The notes under the pieces: generated by a model
Told to the model about the DNA's origin: nothing
Seen by the model: the letters and a program-made list of their open reading frames with translations, nothing else
The model's database searches: none
Translations under genes and position numbers: made by a program
In this document: piece by piece, positions 20,560 through 32,300 of the stretch
Layout: each line of letters begins with the position of its first letter
Numbering within the stretch: the first letter of the stretch is position 1
Source of the DNA: Strigamia acuminata
Taxonomy: Eukaryota; Arthropoda; Chilopoda; Geophilomorpha; Linotaeniidae
Reading direction: 5' to 3'
Assembly (NCBI GenBank): GCA_949358305.1
Contig: OX442316.1
Span: 868,001-932,000, forward strand
Length of the DNA stretch: 64,000 bases

Positions 20560-21028
20560 AATAAAGCCAGCCATTGTGGCAAAAATTAAATTTCTACTGC
20601 AAAAGTACTGAAGTTCTTCAAAAAATGTATTCAAATTTGCATTATTATGCAAGTAAACAAGAAAACCCACTATCTTTTTTTTAATATCTAAATTATTTAA
20701 TTTTTATAAGAATAAAAAATTTCAATTTGCTGATTTGTTTTCCTTTTTAAAAAAAAACAGTTAACTTAAGATGACTAAGATATGTTGGATAGTACTAATT
20801 TGATGGCACTCTACAACTTTGTAGTTGAAAATTTTTCTCTATCTCGACCAGTTAACAAGTTAGCGAATGGAAAGTGCATTGTTGCATGTCTTGGCATAAA
20901 ATTTGATTACACCATTGGATTCGTCATCCCTACTTTGCTATAGGCTAGTCTGCTTGGTTTTTTAAAAAAGCATATACCGGTACTTATTCTAGAAATTGAC
21001 TGTGGCGTCTTAAACGAAACACCCTGTA
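20560..21028. mobile_element. Partial MITE, CCCTGTA end (family B)
   Basis: Ends at 21,028 with GGCGTCTTAAACGAAACACCCTGTA. Most of the segment is the inverted equivalent of 21,435-21,895, so it is a copy lacking one arm. Confidence 0.75.
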
Positions 21029-21434
21029 TAATATGCCAAAATTAAAGAGTCAAAATTACGCACAAAAATATCAAATTTCATAATGCGGTCCACACGGGTT
21101 CCCACTAGTGGTAACTAGACTCACAAAGAAGTTAAAGTAACAGTTGCAAACCAGTTACTTTTTTAGCTAACACTAACAAGCAGTACTCTCTACAGGGGTG
21201 AGCTTGAAGCAGCCTGCCTCAGGTTCGCCGAGCAAAGTACATCTAACACAAAAAAAATATTTTATTATTTTGGGGGAGGGGCAGCATAAAGACTTTTTGG
21301 TGCCCTCAAAACCAAAAAAGATTTCTTTTCGGGGGATTGAGGGGCAACAAAAAAACTTTTGGAAGGGATGGAGCGGGCAATAGTTGCCTTACGGCACGAT
21401 CTAGTAACCAAATTACAATAATGCTTGCTTTACA

Positions 21435-22175
21435 TACAGGGTGTTTCGTTTAAGACGCCCAGTCAATTTCCAGAATAAGTATATGCTTTTTTAAAAAACC
21501 AAGCAGACTAGCCTATAGCAAAGTAGGGATGACGAATCCAATGGTGTAATCAAATTTTATGCCAGACATGCAACAATGCACTTTTCATTCGCTAACTCAT
21601 TAACTGATTGATATAGAGTAAAATTTCCGATTACAAAGTTGTAGAGCACCATCAAATTAGTACTATCCAACTTATCTTAGTCAAGTTTACTGCTTTCTTA
21701 AAAAAAAATCAGCAAAATGAAAATTTTTATTCTTAGAAAATAAAATAATTTAGGCATTAAAAAAATACAGTGGTTTTTCTTGTTCGCTTGCATAATAATG
21801 CAAATTTAAATACTTTTATTGAAGAAATTCAGTACTTTTGCAGTAGAAATTTAATTTTAACCACAATGGCTGGCTTTATTTCAGCTGATTTGTTTTCATT
21901 GTAAAATTAAAAAAATTAACTTAAGATGACTAAGATTAGTTGGATAGTATTAATTTGATGGTGCTCTACAACTTTGTAATTGGAAATTTTGCTCTATCTC
22001 AACCAGTTAACGAGTTAGCAAATGAAAAGTGCATTGTTGCATGTCTGGCATAAAATTTGATTAGACCATTGGATTCGTCATCCCTACTTTGCTATAGGAT
22101 AGTCTGCTTGGTTTTTTAAAAAAGCATATACTTATTCTGGAAATTGACTGGGCGTCTTAAACGAAAAACCCTGTA
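21435..22175. mobile_element. MITE with about 270-bp inverted arms, TACAGGGTGTTTCG ends (family B)
   Basis: Starts TACAGGGTGTTTCGTTTAAG (21,435) and ends with the complementary CTTAAACGAAAAACCCTGTA (22,175). The arms 21,435-21,700 and 21,905-22,175 pair nearly completely and can form a very long foldback. No coding capacity. Related core sequence (GGTGCTCTACAACTTTGTAATT) recurs at 31.6 and 54.6 kb. Confidence 0.85.
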
Positions 22176-22649
22176 CGTTGTACAGCTTTGTAGCTTGATT
22201 TGCAAATCACAGATCATAAGTTCACTGGTGTGAGTACCAACATAACAATGGTAAAAATCGTACTCCCTGTGTTCCAAATTATGATTTACATTTTTATAAA
22301 ATTTGTTTGAGTTTAGTTGGCTTCATATACTTTTAAGGCATTTTAACTGAATATTTAGTTAAATTAGATTAGTGCTCGTGCATGAATAGACAGAATTGCG
22401 AGAATAAGTTATCATTAAGTTGCATCTTGTTGAAATTCATTCAAAATTAAGTGACACCTTTAGTGCTTAACAATAACAGACAACATTAAAATGTTGTATG
22501 AAGTCAACTATTATCGCAAAAAGTGGAACTAATTACAATATTTCAAAATATGAATCAATAACAATTCCATCATGAGGAGCATTTGCTGATGTTGATGTCT
22601 ATTGAATGGAGTCAAAATGCACTTCATACTCCTACTGAACGACAAAATA

Positions 22650-22681
22650 TTTCAACCAGTGCTGATTAGCACTGGTTGAAA
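22650..22681. repeat. Short perfect hairpin
   Basis: TTTCAACCAGTGCT and AGCACTGGTTGAAA flank a 4-base loop. It lies between MITEs and is more likely a repeat relic than an RNA element. Confidence 0.7.
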
Positions 22682-22731
22682 TAATCAGTACAAGTTCACT
22701 CTGGAAGCCACAATTTATTTATAATTTAAGT

Positions 22732-23154
22732 TACTGTATTTCTTCGAATAAAAGTCGTAGCCATGCAATTTTTTGTCACAACTTCTAACCGAGTGACCTT
22801 CAATTCAAATCGTATACCATGTGTACGTATTGCCAAAGCAGGTTCACAGTGCCAAACAGGCAATTTTGTGTACATAATGTTTAAAATTGCCACATTGGTA
22901 CTGTTTTTGTTACCAGTATTTATTATACTCAGTATTGTATTATACACCTCAAATGCCTACCTAAGCACTTATGGTAAGCTTTGCTTTCAGAAAAAAATTG
23001 TATGATAAAGTAATTTTTTTTAATGAATTTCTTTGAATATTAGCCCTGGCATCTAATCGAGGACGATTTGTATGCAAAATAATGTATTTATGCCGTTATT
23101 TGTATTCGAGGGCAACTTTTATCAAAGGCGACTTTGATTCGAAGAAATACAGTA
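22732..23154. mobile_element. MITE with TACTGTATTTCTTCGAA ends
   Basis: Left end at 22,732 and complementary right end TTCGAAGAAATACAGTA closing at 23,154, about 25 bp imperfect including AAAGTCG. No coding capacity. A faint relative lies near 51,475-51,565. Confidence 0.75.
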
Positions 23155-23199
23155 CCGTACCGTAACTATGTTTTTTTTTGTATTTTAATAAAGATAAAA

Positions 23200-23345
23200 C
23201 CAAATAAAACCAATATGTAAACCATAATTTGGGACAAAAATAAAACCAGAAATGTAAAGCATAATTCGGGACAAAAATAAAACCAGAAACGTAAAGCAAA
23301 ATTTGATACAAAAATAAAACCATAAATGTAAACCATAATTTGGGA
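23200..23345. repeat. Tandem AAATAAAACCAGAAATGTAAAGC repeat
   Basis: Four to five imperfect units of about 35 bp containing AATTTGGGACAAAAATAAAACC lie just downstream of the PPME1 stop, so probably inside its 3' untranslated region or polyadenylation area. Confidence 0.7.
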
Positions 23346-23361
23346 CAGAGGGAGTATTAAC

Positions 23362-26300
23362 TTACGGTGTAAAGTTTTCAGTGGCAACTACAAATTTATG
23401 CCTAACCATAAATGTTGCTAACACTTCTGCAACCTTTTCAGGGACATCTTCGTGGACTGCATGGCCGCACTGGGGAAGGACCTGCATTTGAAACTTGCCT
23501 ATTCAGGAAGAAAAAAATAATTCAATTTAATTTTTTTTAAATTAATCTAACACAAATTGTAAGCATTACCTTGCATTTGTCCAATGGTTAAATCTTTATC
23601 CAAGCGATCGATACCAGCTAATAAAAGCATTTTAGGAGGAGCACAAGACAGGAACATACTAGATAAACCATGAAACCAACCTACAAAAAACTGTATGTAT
23701 TAAACTTGCTGCTATTATAGTGCTGAGAGGCTAACAACAATCAATTCATAAACAGTCCCATTGATGTGCATGGGAGAATATATTGGTTAAACTCAAAGAA
23801 ATCCTAAATGCAGGATTGAAGTACACCAAAAAGCAGTTGAAAACAAAGATAAACACAGTGCCATTTGTGAGCACCTACAATACCACCAAGGAGCTCATGA
23901 GATAAATTGGAATAATCATTATCAATAAGTCAAATTTCAAGGTTTTTGGAGACTAATTTTATTGAAAAAGTCAAATCAAAAAAAGTATTGGATGGCAATG
24001 CGGGCCTATCAGACCAGCTGTGGTGCCATGTTGCCATGGAGAAGGAAAAAAATGATAAAACAAACCAAAGAGAAGAAAATTATTGTCTTGTTTCCTCAAC
24101 CAGAAAGTTTAGTAGTAGGAAAAGAAGACTGTAAAAGAGAAACTGGGTGCAATAAACAGTGAGGTGGTTGTTTCAATTAGGAGAGGACAACCCAGGAATG
24201 CTTGAAATTGAAACCATAAAAAAAAAGTAATACATCGGGCAGACATTGCAAGAAAAACGTAGGAACGTTTTCTTATTGTCTATATTAAGAGTTGTGTTTT
24301 CCATAATAAATTTCACTACTGATGATCACTGAATCGAAGCATCGAAAGGTCTTTCGTGGCAAAATGTAAAACTTTTGTTTTTACGGAGTATTTACGATGA
24401 AGTGCCAATTTTTCTTCACTCTACGGTAGGGACTTTAAATCGTTAACCAGGCTTGCAAACAGTAAAGGAAGACCCAATACATTATTAGACGAGATATTAA
24501 AGGGATAGTAAATGTAGTAATTATTCTGTTTTAGAAAAAAATTTTCTCATGTTATTATTACTAACTTATCTCATGTTAGAAAACTCATTTCCAACTTTAT
24601 CTCATGTTTGAAAACTTATTTGCAACTTAGCTCATGTTCTAATACTTAAATGCTAGGTCAGATAGACAATTTTTCTCTGGACAAATACAGTACTTGAATG
24701 GCTTGAATTACCGGTAAGCTTATTTCATTGAATTTTTGACCACAAATTGTCAACACCCAAAGGAATAAAATGCATTTTTTTTAATTTTCTGTGGTGTGTG
24801 TTATTTAAGAATGAAACGTTTCAAACATGCCAGGGTTTCTACACCTAATTACAATTGTTTCACCTTGTTCGCACCAGAAAATTTAGGCTAGCCTAACATT
24901 TAAATCTAGTTCTAGTTCATAGTGCAAACCATCTAGCCCAAATTTATCTAGTTTAAAAATTTTTAAACTAGATAATTCTAATCCAGTTGCCAAAGAACTA
25001 GATAACTGCCAATGTCACTTCTCACAATTCCGTGCGTAGTATGGTCAGCTGATTGTCAATTGGCTGCATGCTAGCCTAGATGTGTGGATTTTTGATTCTT
25101 GGTGCAAATGCATGTTCATTTTGTAGGCTAAATCATCCAGAACTAGATTTAAATTTCAGGCTAGCCTAAGCTTTCTGGTGTGAAAAGGGCATTACAACCA
25201 TTAGAAGTTAGTTATTTTTTTTTTTTTTTTGTCAAAGTCGACATGCCATCCTAACAATTAGTCATCTCATAAATGGTCTGTTTCATTGATGTTTTGGGGT
25301 TGGACTTATTCCGCTCCGCCCAAAACTGCTCCTTGGTCCATTTCCGCCCCATTCCAATTCCACAGCGTGATTTTCGTATTCAAATGATATAAATAATATT
25401 TAAATAAAAATAAAATAAAGTAAAATTCCGCAGCGCCCAATTCCGACTAAATACATTGCGGGGCAGAACCAATTCCGCCCCCCTATGTTTGCGTTGTCCG
25501 GATCAGGAGAGTCGCAGTCTCAGTCGCAAACAACATCGTCTGAGTGGCATTTCAGACAAGCTGTCGAGTCAGATCGGTGCCAACAAAAACGACACGATGA
25601 GCCCTTCAAACCCACGTGCCCCAGATCGAGTTCCAATGTGTGCTTGGGTGGAGGCGTCCCCACGTCACCCCTATCGCCGCTCACACCCGTCACACCTGCG
25701 TCCCCACGTTACCCCTGTCGCCGCTCAAACCCGTCACATCTGCGCCCCCACTCGATGCAGCGTTTCTCAAGTGGCCGTCGACTGACCCGTTAGCTAAAGT
25801 GCTCAATTTGTTGTGCGACTCGGAGGGCAACTTGACGTCCATCGAGGTGTCCCCCGTCGTCGAGGACATGTCGCCGGGCTCGAACGTCGCGTATGCGTGT
25901 GCCGTGTGCGGCCAGATTTTCTCGCTGCACGGGCTCGCCAAACACATGGCGAGTCGGCACCGGCACCGCGCACCGCGCACGCGTGCAACGCATCAGAAGT
26001 GTCCGGCGGACTGGGCGCGGGCGACGAGTCCAGGGCATCCATGACTGCAAAGTGTGCAAGTGGTCGTTTGCGCGCAGAAGAAAAATAAAAATAATATAAA
26101 ATTTACACTTACATTTAAAATTGTATAGCAATGACATAGAACGGATCACAAACTTTTTTTTAAAATTCAGGGCGGAATTGGATCCATCCCAAACATCAAA
26201 TATTAAATATCAAATATTTTGGAGTGGAATTGGGAGGGAGCAGAATAGGGAGGGACGGAATTGGGACGAGCAGATTTGAATTGCATTGAGGCGGAATTGG

Positions 26301-29300
26301 GAACTTTTTTACAGAGAGAGGTGGTTTATGAACCGGCGGAAATGATTCTGGCGAAAATGGACACAGACCGATGTTTTGTTGATTTTATCGCTGCATCGAT
26401 AAAATCACCTTCCCCATAAAAGGTACCCAAATTGGGGTATACCACCATACTTTGTAGCGACCCAAAAATAGTTTATTTTTACCTGGCCAATATTTTTCTG
26501 TCTTAGACAAATCAATTCTCCATGTGTAACAACTGTCATCAATCTGAAATTAAAACAAAACAACTTTTAAAAAAAGTGTATATTGCTAAAATTAAGTCAA
26601 CCAGTGCTTAAAAAGTAACAAACGATCAGTATCAGTATCAGTATCAGGTTAGCGTTTCTGGGCTGTGTTCGCATCCGCGTGACCCCCATCCGCAGCTCCC
26701 TTAGCCGCTCGATCCCCCCTCGACGCTCCCCAACACGCGGATTCGAGAGCCGCGTGTTGGGGAGCGTGGTCCCATTTCCCCCGCCCCCCATCCGCTCGGT
26801 TTCTAATCCGCGCCTAATTAAATAGGCGCGGATTAGAAACCGATGGAATATAAAATATAAAGTTGTTTCGATATCACTGGAAACCATATATCATTTGTGT
26901 GTACTGCGCACCGAATATGCTGTTGTTGTAAAGCTACTTGTAAGTTCACGCGTTGTTTTTACAAAGGTTCAAGTTCAATTTTAATTGATTTTCGACATTG
27001 CAAGTGGAATTAAGATTGCAATTCAAGCAAATGAATAAACCTCTGTCATTCAATGTATACAAGTAGTTTTGAAAACCTAAAAATTAATATAATGTCGAAA
27101 TAAAAGCAGTAATTTTCGGTTTTTAGTAATTAAGAAAAAAATGGGAAGGTTTGTGGACGGCAAGGACATATTGTGTCACAATCCTGTGCTAATTGGGATG
27201 CCCATGATGTCCATGGGCAGATTAGGGATATACACTAGATAGGACCTTCCACGATACTCAGATTTGACAAGAGATCACTTTGTTAACCCTTCCAACCCGA
27301 AAGAATTGGCTTCCCATCTCTCCCTAAGATGGGCATTATATGACCCAGATTCTGCGCATGCGCAAAATCCGGGTCTTAAAGATTTCCGAAGGAATTTGGC
27401 CAACACGTGTGTTTTTGACAACAACAAAGATGGCCGCCGCGACACCTGGTGGCAATGGTTGACATTAGCGGAGCCTGCTGATGATCATGATTTATGTCCT
27501 TTGGACTCCTAAGATGGGTCTTTTTTGACCCAGTTAAACTTTGAGTTCAAATTATAGAAAAACTTAAAAAATTAAAAAAGTTTCAACTGTGGTATAGTGT
27601 CTAGTGATGTTTCAAAGGAATAGTCAGCAAAAATCAGAGAGAAAAAAAAATTATTTCTTATAAAAATAATGATTTTTTTAAAACAGGGTCACAAAATGAC
27701 CCATCTCAGGGTTGGAAGGGTTAAAGCAGTAGGACTTGGGGTGTAACGTTCACAAAACGTTCACGAAACGTTCACAAAACGACGCGGAATCCGATCCAAC
27801 GCGGATCTAAACCCAACGCGGATTTAAACCCAGCGCGGATTAAGAACCACGCATACTTTATTATTTGCATTTATTATTTTAATTTTATTTTTAATTCGGC
27901 GCGGAAAAGATTCCAACGCGCATCAGAAACTATTTTGCCGCGGATTCAAAACCCGCGGATCCGGCCCACGCGGATGAGGTCCTGGCCGGCGTTTCTAATG
28001 CCTGGCATTTTTAATTTTAGTACTTTTTTAAATACTTTTTTAAGTTTAGATTTTTTCTAGCTGTTTCTTTTTAGTGTTTTTCTGTGCTGACGTTTTTTTT
28101 TTGTCAGTGTTTAAATTAAATTAAATTCAATTCAAGAATAAATTTAATCTAATTTAATTTAATTCTAATTTAATGTTTTTTAAATTTAAATTCAGCATTT
28201 TTTAAATTTAAATTCAGCATTTTTTAAATTTAAATTCAGCATTTTTTAAATTTAAATTCAGCATTTTTTAAATTTAAATTCAGCATTTTTTAAATTTAAA
28301 TTCAGCATTTTTTATATTTAAATTCAGCATTTTTTAAATTCCGCAATTTTTAATCCAGCGTTTTTAAAATGCCGCTATTTTGCATCCAGCATTTTGAATC
28401 CAGCACTTTTGAATTCAGCGTTTTTTAAATTCATTCAGATTTTTTAAATTAAAAAATAACTGTTTATTGAAAATTGTTCAAAACTGTTTAGTTTACACCA
28501 GTTGGAATCAGAGACAATGGGGATCAGAGGCCAGGAGACCAGGGACACCTATTACATATTAAAAATACTCGTTTAAACCATTTATTTCGTGCTCTCAGTG
28601 GTGCATTAATTGTATAAGCACACTGGACACTCGCAAAGCTGCCCAGTCCCGGGCCCCAATAACATAAAATTTTCTGAGCCCTGTAGACCCAAAAAATTTT
28701 ATACGAAAAAAGAAAATTTATGCCCTGCCTGGTTTATGTTGAAACTGGCGTTTAAAAAGGGTCGTAAAAGGGGAGTATTGGAGGCAACGCCATGTTTGGT
28801 CGCCAGGCCTTAGGTTCGGAGCAGCGACCTTCACGTGCTATGATTCTTCCAACAAAACATACAGTCCCACATCTTGACTAGCTGTTCAGCATCATCCCAA
28901 AATCAAACCTTCATCTTAATCTGTACTAGGGCATGGAAACTGTGATTTTAAAGCTTCTCCTCCCTTTCTAGAAATTTTTAAAGATTAATTTGACATCTAT
29001 TTGAGCCAAATTAATTTTAAAGTTTGTGACACGTGGAGTTGAACAAGCCATTTTGGTGGAAAATTTGTAGCCAAACTTCCCACAGGTAAAAAATTTATGC
29101 ATTTGCATCAGGGTCCCATAGAGGTGCTGCAGATACTATCCCTACAAATATTGGCCAAAAACAGTTGATTTGATCCATCAAAGATTAGAAGCAGGTTAAT
29201 ACAAGTACATAGATAAATACAGTAAAAAGGAACGCCAACAAAATTTTTACCAAAACCAAGCCAACTTCTGTGATTTTTCAACTCGTTTTTCATACTGTCT

Positions 29301-32300
29301 GAATATTAATTTTGCCTGAAATTTCGGCCATGTGTTGAAAAAGGGTTATATTTTCGCCTCCTAAAGTGCTAAAAATTTGAAACTTTTTGTGGAAGTAGTG
29401 CATGTATAGGGGCAACTGAAGAGAAAAAACCAGGTGGTTCAACCAATTTTTACTAGCCAAATCATCCCCTTGTTTGTGGCGATGTTGCCTGTCTGATTGT
29501 TTTCTTCGCTCACTGTATTTAAATTAAATTTTCCAGGGCACACACTTGCACTAACTTTTTAAGTTCTACCTTAATAAATTTTAATTTCTACTTAGTTAAA
29601 GTTGTCAACAATTATTTATAGCTACAATTTGAGGGAGGGTAAGCGGAGCTCAGGAAAAACTCACCAATTTGTGATGTTTCGAATCGCCATTGCAACTGCT
29701 TAGTTTGTAGCAGCCACTTTAATCATAGACACAATAAAGAACATGGGACATTTTTTCCGATTAAATGGTTGTTTAATAAAACAGATTTTATAATTGTTAG
29801 AAAAGTATGCTAAGGTTATGTTACTCCCATTTTCAAAGCAGAAAAGTCATAATTTAAAGACTACTTTATCAACAGGGTCGCTGGATTCAGGTCCAAAAGT
29901 GGACTCTGATCAAAAAGTTACGACGCGTAGAGAACAACCCGATTCATATTTTCAAGTAGTGTACAGTTAAGCTCAAGGGGCTGCTTTCGCGCCGATTTTA
30001 ATGTTTTAATGTTAACTTGTAGTTGTAAGCCCTTTCTACCCTTTCTTGTGAAGACCCGCAAATTTCAATGAGATCTCCACGCGAGAATTCAACTGAAGTG
30101 CATGCAAACACCTCTAATGGAGGGCTGCTCGATGGATTGTCGCCCCAATTTAAAGCCGCCTGCTTAAATCTACCAACAGCCATGGATGAGTAAAAAAAAA
30201 TTACAGAACTGAGAAAATAACTAATTCTTTCTCTTCTAGAAATAAAGTAAGGTGACCAAGTTTAGTTCTTCAAATATTTTTTTTTCAAATTTTATAACAA
30301 ATAAATATAATTTTGTCTTTAATTATTAATAAGATAATTTAATATTTGCAACATAAAAACACCCTTAATGAGAGCACCATAGACGTTTTGCCACGTTTTT
30401 GGGCTAGGTGGCATACCAAAAACGTGTTTATACGTACAAGAAAAAACATGATCGTTGCTAGAAAAGTAGAAAAACAACTGCACCGCCTCGTTTAAACGCC
30501 CGCGTTCATTAAGACGCCGAGCAATCATCGGCGACCTTCGAAATTGGCACTGGTCCCAATTAAGCGCTGGGTTCCCAAAAATCGCCAATTTTTTGCAGAA
30601 AAATCACCTTTTTTTGGTTATGCGAATAACCGCCGGGGTTCAAATTGGCGCCGGGGTTCAGCTAAAACAAAAACCTGATTAAACGCCCGGGCGTTTAAAC
30701 GAGGCGGTACGGTATGTCTCAAAGGAGACATAAATGACTGACCATAGCTAGCAATTTGTTGTAACTACTAACTAGCCATCTGAACCACTCAGATTGCCAA
30801 CCTCCTAACTCATTGCAGTACTCATTGTAAGTACAAGCTTGTAAGTACCGTATATCCCCGTGTATAAGCCGCCCGATTTATTCCAAAATTCGGGCCTCTA
30901 ATTGGGGGGGTCGGCTTATACGTGCGTAATACTTAAAAAAAAAATGTAACGTACGTGCTACATCTTTTTACATTTTGTATTGTATATAAGACCAACCATC
31001 AAACAATCAGTCAATTTTATCAATTTTTTACTACCATTGTAGTCAATTTCATCAATTTTTGACTAAATTGTAGTCATTTTCATCGATTTTCGACTAAATT
31101 GTAGTCAATTTCATCAATTTTTGACTAAATTTTACAACATTTTGACGTACTCGGCTTATACGCGCGAACACCACTTATTAGGAAAATGGGGCCTCAGAAT
31201 GGGGGGGTCGGCTTATACACGGGTCGGCTTGTACACGGGGATATACGGTACTAGCTTTGCTAAACACATACACCTATACGTCGCTACGATTTATCAACGT
31301 ACCATTTGCTTTGTAGTACAAGTTTACTGCTTACTGTTACAAGTGGCTTATGCGATTTTTGCTCTCCTGTACCTAGTTCACGAAAACGTCTTAACTGTGT
31401 ACGTGACAAGAAAATATTTAAAAACAAAATGTGTTGTACTCCGTATACCTTATTCGTAGAAAGCGTTCAGAAACGAGCAAAAATTAATAAGCTTAGATCA
31501 TTGAGTTTATTCACCTTAATGCTACAAAGCACGTTTTAAACCTTTTTCTCAAAACTTTTCAAAAAGAAATAATGTTTTAAAAACAGTTGTAGACTAATTG
31601 GATAATGCTCTACAACTTTCTAATTCACTTTTTCTCTCTATCTGTCACAGTTCTCGAGTTACAATATGGATGACCTTGAAGATGACCTCTGAGGTCAAGT
31701 TGGATGTCATAATTGGATTTCCCCCAAAATACTATCCTGACAATCATTTTGCTAAATCAAAATCTAAAACAGTTTGGAAATTATTTACTGTGAACCAGAC
31801 TTTGTGACCACCCTGTATAAGTTATATATATATATAAGCTTATATATAGGGTTATCCAACCAGCAATCCAACCAACCGACAATCCAACACTGACCTCACA
31901 ATCCCTACAGATGAATTCATACAAAAAATGTTCAATGACTCGGAAGAGGAGGAAGAATTTCTTAAATTCTAATATCTTCTTTTAAATATATAAACTTATC
32001 TTTTGCATTGCTATGGTACACAATTACTAACTCGTATTATGAGCTTACACCATTTATTATCAAAAACAGCATCTTGAAATGAGGGGGTCGCATTACACAC
32101 ACCATCGCATTGCAAGTGAGGATATATGGAGCGAAAATACTCTTAAGGTGGAAACACAAGGGAGCGGGTAAAATTCCAAAGCTTGCTAGTACAAGTTTAA
32201 ACAGGGAGTCATTTACACGCTCACTTGACCGGCTTTTGGCTTACAAGCTTAACTGGCAAACTCAAGCTAACTAGATAGCTAGCCAGAAATTCCCACCAAA

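Larger units (their letters stand above)
26645..28016. mobile_element. Non-coding element rich in CGCGGAT motifs, with a nested piggyBac-like MITE
   Basis: The left part (26,645-26,850) and right part (27,725-28,016) both carry GCGTTTCT and repeated CGCGGAT/ATCCGCG words, largely in opposing orientation. Two strong hairpins lie in the left part. The 442-bp TTAA element at 27,283-27,724 sits inside it and is therefore younger. No ORF of note. Confidence 0.55.

Noticed and set aside
28175-28340. CRISPR-like regular repeats
   Set aside because: Direct head-to-tail 22-bp satellite with no unique spacers, in an animal intron.
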